In this document: piece after piece, positions 56,804 through 64,000 of the stretch
Layout of the letters: the number at the start of each line of letters is the position of its first letter
How positions within the stretch are numbered: position 1 is the stretch's first letter
DNA from: JABFWF01 sp035539135
Lineage (GTDB): Bacteria; Pseudomonadota; Gammaproteobacteria; Xanthomonadales; Xanthomonadaceae
Assembly (NCBI GenBank): GCA_035539135.1
Contig: DATLJD010000014.1
Coordinates: forward strand, 434,001 to 498,000
Length of the DNA: 64,000 nt
Direction: 5' to 3'
The notes under the pieces: model-generated
Seen by the model: only the letters and a program-made list of their open reading frames with translations
Told to the model about the DNA's origin: nothing
The model's database searches: none
Translations under genes and position numbers: made by a program

Positions 56804-58171
56804 TCAGCGGAACGGCATGCCGCCGCGGCCGCCCATCATGCCCTTCATGCCGCGCATCAGGCCCTTCATGCCGCCGCCGGCCAGCTTGGACATCATCTTT
56901 TCCATCTGCTGGTACTGCTTCATCAGCTTGTTGACGTCGGCCGGGGTCATGCCGGCGCCGCGGGCGATGCGGGCGCGGCGCGAGCCGTTGAGCAACGCCG
57001 GGTTGCGGCGCTCCTTCTTCGTCATCGAGTTGATGATGGCGATCATCCGCGGCACTTCCTTGCCGGTGACCTGCTGCTTGACGTGCTCCGGCACCTGGCC
57101 GATGCCCGGCAGCTTGTCCATCAGCCCCGACAGGCCACCCATGCCCTGCATCTGCTCGAGCTGGTCGCGCATGTCGTTGAGGTCGAACTTCTTGCCCTTG
57201 ACGACCTTCTCGGCCAGCTTGGCCGCCTTGTCCTTGTCGACCTGCTGCTCGACCTGTTCGACCAGCGACAGCACGTCGCCCATGTCGAGGATGCGGCTGG
57301 CGATGCGGTCCGGGTGGAAGACGTCGAGGCCGTCGACCTTCTCGCCGGTGCCGATGAACTTGATCGGCTTGCCGGTGATGTAGCGCACGCTCAGGGCGGC
57401 GCCGCCGCGGGCGTCGCCGTCGGTCTTGGTCAGCACCACGCCGGTCAGCGGCAACGCCTCGCTGAAGTGCTTCGCCGTCGTGGCGGCGTCCTGGCCGGTC
57501 ATCGAGTCGACGACGAACAGCGTCTCGACCGGGGTCACGGCGGCGTGCAGCGCCTTGATCTCGGCCATCATCGCGGCGTCGATCGAGGTGCGGCCGGCGG
57601 TGTCGACGATCAGTACGTCGACGTAGGACTTGCGCGCGTCCTCGATCGCGGCGCGCACGATCGCCTCGGGTTTCTGCGCCGCGTCCGACGGGAAGAAGCG
57701 CACGTCCACCTGCTGCGCGAGCGTCTTCAGCTGCTCGATCGCGGCTGGCCGGTAGACGTCGGCGGAAACGACCATCACCTTCTTCTTGCGGCGTTCCTTC
57801 AGGTGACGGGCCAACTTGGCGACGGTGGTCGTCTTGCCGGCGCCCTGCAGGCCGGCCATCAGGATCACCGCCGGCGGCGACACCGCGAGGTTGAGGTCGC
57901 TGGCCTGCGCGCCCATGACCGCGGTCAGCTCGTCGCGCACGACCTTGATCAGCGCCTGGCCGGGGGTCAGCGACTTCAGCACCTCCTGGCCGACCGCGCG
58001 CACCTTGATGCGCTCGATCAGCGCCTGCACCACCGGCAGCGCGACGTCGGCCTCGAGCAGCGCGATGCGCACCTCGCGGGTGGCCTCGCGGATGTTCTCC
58101 TCGGTCAGCCGGCCGCGGCCGCGCAGGCGCTCGATGGTGCCGGAGAGGCGCTGGGTGAGGGATTCGAACAT
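56804..58171 (-). CDS. ffh: Signal recognition particle protein Ffh
   Basis: The SRP54 GTPase that delivers signal-bearing ribosomes to FtsY; 455 aa. An N-domain helical bundle (residues 1-85) is followed by the G-domain with G-L-Q-G-A-G-K-T-T-T near 107-116, D-T-A-G-R and T-K-T-D-G-D-A-R-G-G. The Met-rich M-domain runs from about 300 and ends with a Met/Gly repeat (G-M-K-G-L-M-R-G-M-K-G-M-M-G-G-R). The start is the ATG at 58171; the longer frame upstream is not conserved. Confidence 0.98.
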   Translation of the reverse strand: MFESLTQRLSGTIERLRGRGRLTEENIREATREVRIALLEADVALPVVQALIERIKVRAVGQEVLKSLTPGQALIKVVRDELTAVMGAQASDLNLAVSPPAVILMAGLQGAGKTTTVAKLARHLKERRKKKVMVVSADVYRPAAIEQLKTLAQQVDVRFFPSDAAQKPEAIVRAAIEDARKSYVDVLIVDTAGRTSIDAAMMAEIKALHAAVTPVETLFVVDSMTGQDAATTAKHFSEALPLTGVVLTKTDGDARGGAALSVRYITGKPIKFIGTGEKVDGLDVFHPDRIASRILDMGDVLSLVEQVEQQVDKDKAAKLAEKVVKGKKFDLNDMRDQLEQMQGMGGLSGLMDKLPGIGQVPEHVKQQVTGKEVPRMIAIINSMTKKERRNPALLNGSRRARIARGAGMTPADVNKLMKQYQQMEKMMSKLAGGGMKGLMRGMKGMMGGRGGMPFR

Positions 58172-58213
58172 GGGCGTCGGCGGCGCGCGGGGCGCTGGAA
58201 AAAGCGGGCGCGG

Positions 58214-58219
58214 ATTATA
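58214..58219 (-). promoter_or_regulatory. -10 element for ffh
   Basis: TATAAT on the minus strand, 42 bases before the ffh ATG, in the divergent gap with the CcsA-like gene. The -35 region is GC-rich and unconvincing. Confidence 0.45.
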
Positions 58220-58284
58220 GCCCGCGCCTACCCGCGCCCTCGCCGCTCCCGCGCGCGGCATGGCGCGTGCGACACTTTCCGCGA

Positions 58285-59073
58285 ATGGCCTTCGCCCTGC
58301 TCGCGCTCGTCCTGTATCTCGCCGCCACCGCGCTGCTGTTGCGCGCGCTCGCGCGCGGCGACGGCGCGCCGCGCGGCTGGGTGCTGCCGGCGCTCCTCGC
58401 GGCGGCGTGCCATGCCGGCTTCCACGTCGTCGCGTGGCGGGAGGCGAGCGGGCTCGACCTGCACTTCTTCGCGGCGCTGTCCCTGGTCGGGCTCGGCATG
58501 GCCGGGCTGACCACGCTCGCCGGCGCCGGCGGCCGGATGGCGGCGCTGGGCGGCGTGGTGTTCCCGCTCGCCGCGGCGTCGCTCATGGCCTACGCGGGCT
58601 ACGGCCACGTGCGCGCGGAAGGATTGGGCTGGCGCCTGCAGCTGCACGCCTGGCTGGCGCTGCTCGCCTACGCGACGCTGGCGATCGCCGCGCTGCTGGC
58701 GATCATGCTGTGGCTGCAGGAGCGCGCGCTGCGGCAGCGCCGCCTGCACGGCTGGCGGCGCGCGCTGCCGCCGCTGACGGAGCTCGAGTCGCTGCTGTTC
58801 CGCACGATCGTGGTCGGCTTCGTGCTGCTGACCGCGACCCTGCTGACCGGCGTGCTGTTCGTCGAGAACCTGTTCGCCCAGCACCTGATCCACAAGACCG
58901 TGCTCAGCGTGCTGTCCTGGCTCGCCTTCGGCGGGCTGCTGCTGGGCCGCTGGCGCTTCGGCTGGCGCGGCGTGGTCGCAGTGCGCTGGACCCTGGCGGC
59001 GATGGCGCTGCTGCTGCTGGCGTTCTTCGGCAGCAAGTTCGTGCTGGAACTGGTCCTGCACCGCGCGATGTAG
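58285..59073 (+). CDS. YpjD/CcsA-like cytochrome c assembly-family membrane protein
   Basis: 262 aa with about eight membrane helices and the CcsA/YpjD arrangement of conserved His (H-A-G-F-H-V, L-H-A-W-L-A-L-L-A-Y, I-H-K-T-V-L-S-V-L-S-W) that in CcsA-type proteins relate to heme handling. Divergent from ffh, the normal place of ypjD in gammaproteobacteria. The role of YpjD itself is not established. I chose the ATG at 58285; a GTG 6 codons earlier is possible. A repeat-filled spacer follows. Confidence 0.83.
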   Translation: MAFALLALVLYLAATALLLRALARGDGAPRGWVLPALLAAACHAGFHVVAWREASGLDLHFFAALSLVGLGMAGLTTLAGAGGRMAALGGVVFPLAAASLMAYAGYGHVRAEGLGWRLQLHAWLALLAYATLAIAALLAIMLWLQERALRQRRLHGWRRALPPLTELESLLFRTIVVGFVLLTATLLTGVLFVENLFAQHLIHKTVLSVLSWLAFGGLLLGRWRFGWRGVVAVRWTLAAMALLLLAFFGSKFVLELVLHRAM

Positions 59074-59099
59074 CGCCTCCTCCCCTTCCCTGCCCGGGT

Positions 59100-59224
59100 C
59101 GTAGAGCGGAGCTTGCTCCGCTCCGCCGGGTGCTGCCGAAAACCGGTAGCCGGTAGCCGGTAGCCGGTAGCCGGTAGCCGGTAGCCGGTAGCCGACAAGG
59201 CAGCGGAGCAAGCTCCGCTCTACG
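59100..59224. repeat. GTAG-headed REP pair (SMAG-like) in inverted orientation
   Basis: 59101-59122 (GTAGAGCGGAGCTTGCTCCGCT) has its exact reverse complement at 59202-59223, and one more pair (59100/59224) matches, giving 23-bp perfect arms around 78 bases. Each arm is itself a hairpin: AGCGGAGC, 2-base loop, GCTCCGCT, with GTAG at the foot. This is the layout of Stenotrophomonas SMAG/REP elements, which are mobilised by RAYT transposases. No RAYT gene is in the window. It lies after the stop of the CcsA-like gene, where it may act as an mRNA end. Confidence 0.8.
59143..59191. repeat. Seven perfect CCGGTAG heptamers inside the REP pair
   Basis: Seven exact head-to-tail copies (49 bases) plus a partial CCG fill the core between the two REP arms. 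A heptamer is not divisible by three and lies in non-coding DNA, so copy number is free to drift. Confidence 0.95.
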
Positions 59225-59267
59225 GCCAATCCGCACTCGCCCGTCTCCTGTCTCCCCCTGTCTCTCC

Positions 59268-59316
59268 CCGTCTCCCGTCTCCCGTCTCCCGTCTCCCGTC
59301 TCCCGTCTCCCGTTCC
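59268..59316. repeat. CCGTCTC heptamer array upstream of marR
   Basis: Six exact copies at 59268-59309 and a seventh degenerate one (CCGTTCC). Looser copies (CCGTCTC, CTGTCTC) extend left to about 59240. It ends about 30 bases before the marR -35 element. The remaining bases of the 312-bp spacer 59074-59385 show no gene. Confidence 0.92.
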
Positions 59317-59347
59317 CAGCCCCTCGCTTGCCTTCACAATATTTGCA

Positions 59348-59376
59348 TTGACAACAATTGCAGATGCAGGCAGGAT
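59348..59376 (+). promoter_or_regulatory. Promoter of the marR-efflux operon
   Basis: A perfect -35 TTGACA (59348-59353), 17-base spacer and weak -10 CAGGAT (59371-59376). The surrounding AT-rich TTGCATTGACAACAATTGCA has TGCAT/ATGCA half-sites and stands out from the GC-rich background. It is a plausible MarR operator. The start codon lies only 9 bases past the -10, so the mRNA may be leaderless or nearly so. Confidence 0.55.
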
Positions 59377-59385
59377 GCGCGCCCC

Positions 59386-59832
59386 ATGAGTGACCCCACC
59401 TGCACCGGCTCCGCCCTCGGCCTGCTGTTCCGCCAGGTCCGCGACTCCATGTGGGCGCGGATGCAGGAGGAACTGGCCGCCGCCGGCCAGAAGCTGAACT
59501 TCAGCCAGTTCATCACCATCAAGACGCTCGCCGCCGGCAGCGTCGGGGTGACCGACCTGGCGCGCGCGGCCTACCTGCACCCCGGCGCGATGACCCGGCT
59601 GCTCGACAAGCTCGAGGAGCGCGGGATCCTGGTCCGGGTCGCCGATCCGCTCGACCGCCGCGGCGTGCTGGTGCGCCTGACCCCGGCCGGCCTCGCGATC
59701 TGGCAGGACATCAACACCTGCGGCCAGCGCGTGCGGGCGCGGGCGATGGCCGGTCTCGACGAGGCCGAGCAGGCCGAGCTGCTGCGCCTGCTGGCGCGTG
59801 TCCGCGACAACCTCACCCCCTCCGGAAGCTAG
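59386..59832 (+). CDS. MarR-family transcriptional regulator
   Basis: 148 aa with the winged helix-turn-helix at about residues 35-110 (F-I-T-I-K-T-L-A, V-T-D-L-A-R-A-A-Y-L-H-P-G-A-M-T-R-L-L-D-K-L-E-E-R-G, wing with D-P-L-D-R-R-G-V-L-V). Dimerisation helices lie at both ends. It heads an operon with three efflux genes and probably represses it, releasing DNA on binding phenolic or drug ligands, as EmrR does. Only 2 bases separate its stop from the next gene. Confidence 0.92.
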   Translation: MSDPTCTGSALGLLFRQVRDSMWARMQEELAAAGQKLNFSQFITIKTLAAGSVGVTDLARAAYLHPGAMTRLLDKLEERGILVRVADPLDRRGVLVRLTPAGLAIWQDINTCGQRVRARAMAGLDEAEQAELLRLLARVRDNLTPSGS

Positions 59833-59834
59833 CG

Positions 59835-61295
59835 ATGCCGGTTTTCCCGCAGTTCCCGCGGCGCGCACTCGCCGTGTCGCTCGTCCTGTTGCTCGGCGCC
59901 TGCGCCAGCACCCACGGCCTCGCGCCCGAGGGCACGCCGCTGGATGCCGACACGTTGGCGTTGACGCGCAGCGCCGGCCCGCTGTCGGCGGCCGACTTCC
60001 CGCGCCAGGACTGGTGGACGGCGCTGGGCGATCCGCAGCTGGACCGCCTGGTGGAGGAAGCCCTCGCCGGCACCCCGACCCTGGCCCTGGCCGACGCCCG
60101 CGTGCGCGAGGCGATCGCCCAGGCCGGCCTCGCCGACGCCGCGCGCAAGCCGACCATCGCCGCCAGCGGCCAGTATTCGGGCGTGCTGATCCCCGAGTCG
60201 GTCGCCCCGGAGCCGCTCGGCGGCAGCTACAAGGGCGTGTTCCTGCTGGGCCTGAACCTGAAGTACGCGCCCGACTTGTGGGGCGGCCAGCGCGCGCGCT
60301 GGCAGGCCGCGCTGGGCCAGGCCCATGCCGCCGAAGTCGAGGCGCAGGACGCGCGGCTGGTGCTGGCGTCGAACGTGGCGCACGCCTACGTCGGCCTCGC
60401 CCAGGCCTTCGCCGCGCAGGACGTCGCCGACGCCGAGCACGCGCGCGCCAGCGGCCTGCTGGCGCTGGGCCGCCAGCGCGTCGACGCCGGGCTCGACAAC
60501 CAGGTCTCGCTGCGCCAGGCCGAAAGCGCGGTCGCCGCGGCGGCGCAGCAGCGCGAGGCCGCGCAGCAGCAGATCGACGCCGCGCGCACCGCGCTCGCCG
60601 CGCTGCTCGGCAAGGGCCCGGACCGCGGCCTGGACATCGCCCGCCCGGCCCTGCTGCAGGCGCCCGCGCCGGCCATTCCCGACGTGCTGCCGAGCGAACT
60701 GCTCGGCCATCGTCCCGACGTGGTCGCCGCGCGCTGGCAGGTCGAGGCCGCCTCGCACGGCATCGCCGCCGCCAAGGCCGCGTTCCGCCCCAGCGTCAAC
60801 CTGAGCGCGCTGGTCGGCGCCGCCGCCGGCAACCTCGTCGACCTGTTCGACAGCGACGCGCTGCTGCTGCAGGGCGGACCGGCGATCAGCCTGCCGATCT
60901 TCGACGGCGGCCGCCTGCGCAGCGAGCTGGCGCAAAGCGACGCCCAGTACGACCTCGCCGTCGCGCGCTACAACCAGACCCTGGTCGGCGCCCTGCGCGA
61001 AGTGATGGACGCGTTGCAGGCCGCGCGCTCGCTCGACGGCCAGCTCGCCGCCGCGCAGCAGGCGCGCGACGCCGCGGACGCGGCGCTGGCGCTGGCCACC
61101 CAGCGTTACCGCGCCGGGCTCGCGACCCAGCTCGACGTGCTCGCCGCGCAGCGCCCGCTGCTGCAGCTCGACCAGCAACTGGCCGCGCTGCGCGCGCAGC
61201 GGCTGGCCGCCACCGTCGACCTCGACCGCGCGCTCGGCGGCGGCCTGGTCCTCATCCCACCCGTTTCGGACATCGCCAGGGCCCCCACCCCATGA
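59835..61295 (+). CDS. NodT/OprM-type outer membrane efflux lipoprotein
   Basis: The TolC-like outer-membrane channel of the efflux system; 486 aa. The signal has a lipobox L-L-G-A-C with lipidated Cys23. Two OEP repeats follow, with long amphipathic helices rich in Ala/Gln (Q-Q-R-E-A-A-Q-Q-Q-I-D-A-A-R) and family motifs W-W-x-x-L-G-D-P-Q-L-D-R-L-V-E-E-A-L and R-P-D-V-V-A-A-R-W-Q-V-E-A-A. The ATG at 59835 directly follows marR; the TGA overlaps the emrA start by 4 bases. Confidence 0.92.
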   Translation: MPVFPQFPRRALAVSLVLLLGACASTHGLAPEGTPLDADTLALTRSAGPLSAADFPRQDWWTALGDPQLDRLVEEALAGTPTLALADARVREAIAQAGLADAARKPTIAASGQYSGVLIPESVAPEPLGGSYKGVFLLGLNLKYAPDLWGGQRARWQAALGQAHAAEVEAQDARLVLASNVAHAYVGLAQAFAAQDVADAEHARASGLLALGRQRVDAGLDNQVSLRQAESAVAAAAQQREAAQQQIDAARTALAALLGKGPDRGLDIARPALLQAPAPAIPDVLPSELLGHRPDVVAARWQVEAASHGIAAAKAAFRPSVNLSALVGAAAGNLVDLFDSDALLLQGGPAISLPIFDGGRLRSELAQSDAQYDLAVARYNQTLVGALREVMDALQAARSLDGQLAAAQQARDAADAALALATQRYRAGLATQLDVLAAQRPLLQLDQQLAALRAQRLAATVDLDRALGGGLVLIPPVSDIARAPTP

Positions 61296-62473
61296 CCACC
61301 GAATTCAACCCGAACGCAGAAGCCCCCGCGCAGCGGAAGAACGGCAAGCGCAAGCGCGCCCTGATGGTCGTCGCGGCGATCGTCGTGGTCGCCGGCATCG
61401 CCTGGCTGCTCTACTACCTGCTGGTCGCGCGCTGGCACCAGGACACCGACGACGCCTACGTGCAGGGCAACGTCGTCAGCATCACCCCGCAGACCGTCGG
61501 CACCGTGGTCAGCATCGGCGCCGAGGCCGGCATGAAGGTGCGCGCCGGGCAGGTGCTGGTGCAACTGGATCCGAACGACGCGCAGGTCGCCTACGAGCAG
61601 GCGGTCGCCAACCTCGCCGGCACGGTGCGCCAGGTGCGCGGCCTGTACAGCGCGGTCGGCGCCGGCCAGGCCGACATCGCCGCGCGCCGCGTCGCGGTGC
61701 AGAAGGCGCGTGCCGACGTCGCCCGCCGCGAGGGCCTGGTCAAGACGGGCGCGGTGTCGGCCGAGGAACTCGCGCACGCGCGCCAGGAACTCGCCGCCGC
61801 CGAGGCCGCGCTGTCCGCCTCCGGCGAGCAGCTGGCCCGCAACCGCGCGCTGGTCGATGCCACCACCGTGCGCGACCAGCCGCAGGTGAAGGCGGCCGCC
61901 GCGGCCCTGCGCACCGCCTACCTCAACCTGCAGCGCGCGCGCATCGTCGCCCCGGTCTCCGGCTACGTCGCCCAGCGCGACGTGCAGCTCGGCCAGCGCG
62001 TGCAGCCGGGCGCGACGCTGATGACGATCGTGCCGCTGGACGAGGTCTGGGTCGAGGCCAACTTCAAGGAAACCCAGCTCGCCGACATGCGCATCGGCCA
62101 GCCGGTGGAACTGCATGCCGACCTGTACGGCGACGACGTGACCTACCGGGGCCGCGTCACCAGCCTCGGCCTCGGCACCGGCAGCGCGTTCTCGCTGCTG
62201 CCGGCGCAGAACGCCAGCGGCAACTGGATCAAGATCGTGCAGCGCGTGCCGGTGCGCATCGACCTCGATCCGAAGCAGCTTGCCGCGCACCCGCTGCGCC
62301 TCGGCCTGAGCATGAGCGTGGACGTCGCCGTCCGCGACCAGAAGGGCCCGGTGCTGGCCAGCGCGCCGCCGACCAAGCCGGTGCTGACCACCACCGCCTA
62401 CGCGCGCCAGCTCGCCGATGCCGACGCGCTGATCGACCAGGTCGTGCGCGCGAACCTGCCCGGCAAGCGCTGA
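61292..62473 (+). CDS. emrA: EmrA-type membrane fusion protein (HlyD family)
   Basis: The periplasmic adaptor linking the inner-membrane pump to the outer channel; 393 aa. A basic cytosolic start (R-K-N-G-K-R-K-R) leads to one membrane helix (residues 23-45), then D-T-D-D-A-Y-V-Q-G-N, split lipoyl halves (V-R-A-G-Q-V-L-V-Q-L-D; A-R-I-V-A-P-V-S-G-Y-V-A) around a helical hairpin, and a beta-barrel domain (V-W-V-E-A-N-F-K-E-T-Q-L). It starts in an ATGA overlap. Confidence 0.93.
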   Translation: MTTEFNPNAEAPAQRKNGKRKRALMVVAAIVVVAGIAWLLYYLLVARWHQDTDDAYVQGNVVSITPQTVGTVVSIGAEAGMKVRAGQVLVQLDPNDAQVAYEQAVANLAGTVRQVRGLYSAVGAGQADIAARRVAVQKARADVARREGLVKTGAVSAEELAHARQELAAAEAALSASGEQLARNRALVDATTVRDQPQVKAAAAALRTAYLNLQRARIVAPVSGYVAQRDVQLGQRVQPGATLMTIVPLDEVWVEANFKETQLADMRIGQPVELHADLYGDDVTYRGRVTSLGLGTGSAFSLLPAQNASGNWIKIVQRVPVRIDLDPKQLAAHPLRLGLSMSVDVAVRDQKGPVLASAPPTKPVLTTTAYARQLADADALIDQVVRANLPGKR

Positions 62474-62482
62474 GCCTTCCCC

Positions 62483-64000
62483 ATGTCAGACACCGCGAAC
62501 ACCGCCGCGCGGCCGGCGCCTGCCGCGCCGGCGAATGGTTTCCGCCCGCCCAACCTGGCGCTGGCGACGCTCGGCCTCGCCCTGGCGTCGTTCATGCAGG
62601 TGCTCGACACCACCATCGCCAACGTCTCGCTGCCGACGATCGCCGGCAACCTCGGCGCCAGCGCGAACCAGGCGGTGTGGGTAATCACCTCGTTCGCGGT
62701 CAGCAACGCGATCGCGCTGCCGCTCACCGGCTACATGGTGCGCCGCTACGGCGAGCTGAAGCTGTTCACCTGGGCCACGCTCGCCTTCGTGATCGCGTCC
62801 CTGCTGTGCGGCCTCGCCAACAGCATGGGCTTGCTGGTGGTCGCGCGCGCGCTGCAGGGCTTCGTCGCCGGTCCGATGTATCCGGTGACCCAGGCGCTGC
62901 TGATCTCGATCTACCCGCCGCACAAACGCGGGCAGGCGATCGCGCTGCTGGCGATGGTGACCGTGGTCGCGCCGATCGCCGGGCCGATCCTGGGCGGCTG
63001 GATCACCGACAACTACAGCTGGGAATGGATCTTCTTCATCAACATTCCCATCGGCATCTTCTCCAGCCTGGTCGTAGGCCGCCAGCTCAAGGGCCGGCCG
63101 GAGCGGCTGGAGAAGCCGAAGATGGACTACGTCGGCCTCGCCACGCTGATCCTCGGCGTGGGCGCGCTGCAGGTGCTGCTCGACCTCGGCAACGACGAGG
63201 ACTGGTTCGCCTCGACCAAGATCGTGGTGCTGGCGATCGTCGCCGCCATCGCGCTGGTGGTGTTCGTGATCTGGGAGCTGACCGATCGCGACCCGATCGT
63301 CGACCTGCGCCTGTTCCGTCATCGCAACTTCAGCGCCGGCACCGCGGCGATGGTGATGGCCTATGCCGCGTTCTTCTCGGTCGGCCTGATCGTGCCGCTG
63401 TGGCTGCAGCGCACGCTCGGCTATACCGCGATCTGGGCCGGCTTCGCGACCGCGCCGATCGGCATCCTGCCGGTGCTGCTGACGCCGCTGGTGGGCAAGT
63501 ACGCGACCCGCTTCGACCTGCGCATGCTGGCCAGCTTCGCCTTCGTGGTGATGGCGGTCACCAGCTTCTGGCGCGCCGACTTCAACCTGCAGGTGGACTT
63601 CCAGCGGGTGGCCGAGGTGCAACTGCTGCAGGGCCTGGGCGTGGCGCTGTTCTTCATGCCGGTGCTGACCATCCTGCTGTCGGACCTGGAGCCGCACGAG
63701 ATCGCGGCGGGCTCGGGCCTGGCGACCTTCGTGCGCACGCTCGGCGGCAGCTTTGCGGCATCGCTGACCACGTGGGCGTGGACCCAGCGCGGTACCATCC
63801 ACCACGCGCAGCTGACCGAACACATCGGCGCCTACGATCCGCACATCCAGCAGATCGTGACCCAGGTGGGCCATGGCGACGTGACCCGCGGGGCGATGCT
63901 GCTCGACCAGATGATCGGCCAGCAGGCGGTGCAGATCGCCTTCAACGAGATATTCCACCTGCTCGGGATCCTGTTCCTGGTGGTGATCGCGTTCGTGTGG
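62483..64000 (+). CDS. emrB: EmrB-type MFS drug transporter (DHA2, 14 helices), 3' end cut
   Basis: The proton-driven inner-membrane pump. 506 codons are inside the window with no stop, and relatives are about 510-520 aa, so only the last few residues are missing. Motif D1 is L-D-T-T-I-A-N-V-S-L-P-T-I (Asp42 in helix 1). Motif A-like G-Y-M-V-R-R-Y-G-E-L-K and motif C-like V-A-P-I-A-G-P-I-L-G-G-W-I follow, with W-E-W-I-F-F-I-N-I-P-I-G after it. It lies 9 bases after emrA. The likely role is export of hydrophobic toxins or uncouplers. Confidence 0.94.
   Translation, partial: MSDTANTAARPAPAAPANGFRPPNLALATLGLALASFMQVLDTTIANVSLPTIAGNLGASANQAVWVITSFAVSNAIALPLTGYMVRRYGELKLFTWATLAFVIASLLCGLANSMGLLVVARALQGFVAGPMYPVTQALLISIYPPHKRGQAIALLAMVTVVAPIAGPILGGWITDNYSWEWIFFINIPIGIFSSLVVGRQLKGRPERLEKPKMDYVGLATLILGVGALQVLLDLGNDEDWFASTKIVVLAIVAAIALVVFVIWELTDRDPIVDLRLFRHRNFSAGTAAMVMAYAAFFSVGLIVPLWLQRTLGYTAIWAGFATAPIGILPVLLTPLVGKYATRFDLRMLASFAFVVMAVTSFWRADFNLQVDFQRVAEVQLLQGLGVALFFMPVLTILLSDLEPHEIAAGSGLATFVRTLGGSFAASLTTWAWTQRGTIHHAQLTEHIGAYDPHIQQIVTQVGHGDVTRGAMLLDQMIGQQAVQIAFNEIFHLLGILFLVVIAFVW

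Noticed and set aside
59143..59316. Possible CRISPR-like array
   Set aside because: The units are 7-bp tandem repeats without spacers, and no cas genes are present. This is a simple-sequence array.
62486..63958. A 490-codon minus-strand frame opposite emrB
   Set aside because: It is Asp/His/Arg-rich antisense of a clear MFS transporter.

Overview
The window is a very GC-rich chromosomal segment of a gammaproteobacterium. Gene order and protein features point to the family Lysobacteraceae/Xanthomonadaceae (Lysobacter, Luteimonas or Stenotrophomonas-like). The main reasons are: the block tpiA-secG-tRNA-Leu-nuoA..N-tRNA-fMet-rimP-nusA-infB-rbfA-truB-rpsO-pnp; a perfect TTAGTAGTA-t-TACTACTAA LexA operator; and GTAG-headed REP palindromes of the type described in Stenotrophomonas. 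This placement is inference from order and motifs, not from a database search.

Layout. Bases 1-1980 hold the 5' end of an exported protein (minus strand) and a secreted calcium-binding repeat protein (plus). Bases 2037-11758 are the translation/RNA operon read leftwards from an initiator tRNA promoter: tRNA-fMet, rimP, nusA, infB, rbfA, truB, rpsO, pnp. Two terminator hairpins sit between the tRNA and rimP, and rpsO has its own promoter and terminator. Bases 11787-26634 are a complete 14-gene proton-pumping NADH dehydrogenase operon (nuoA-N, separate nuoC and nuoD), preceded by tRNA-Leu(GAG), secG and tpiA. Bases 28266-30741 hold three oxidoreductase-type accessory genes: an SDR, a DUF6445 2OG-like protein and an isopenicillin-N-synthase-like oxygenase.

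Bases 30805-41852 are a leftward biosynthetic block: prmB, aroC, asd, fimV, truA, trpF, trpB, trpA, accD, glmM. It covers shikimate, aspartate-family, tryptophan, fatty-acid and cell-wall precursors plus the FimV polar hub protein. Bases 41971-42994 carry a SCO1-type copper chaperone and tRNA-Arg(ACG)/tRNA-Ser(GCT). Bases 43048-49194 are csrA, alaS, recX, recA, lexA and pncC, the SOS core beside the carbon-storage regulator. MutS (mismatch repair) is divergent at 49244. Bases 51866-58171 contain an Hsp15-like S4 protein, the rpsP-rimM-trmD-rplS operon, an M48 protease coupled to a DUF898 membrane protein, and ffh. Bases 58285-64000 contain a YpjD/CcsA-like membrane protein, a repeat-filled spacer (REP pair plus two heptamer arrays), and a MarR-regulated tripartite EmrAB-TolC-type drug efflux operon cut by the window end.

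Almost everything is housekeeping and well conserved. I found no convincing new multi-gene system. The least ordinary items are the REP pair with embedded heptamer array and the second array before the efflux operon, the U1-U72 mismatch in the initiator tRNA, the LexA operator abutting the lexA start codon (probable leaderless mRNA), an inverted repeat in the pnp leader, the secreted six-repeat protein, and the uncharacterised SDR/DUF6445/oxygenase trio.
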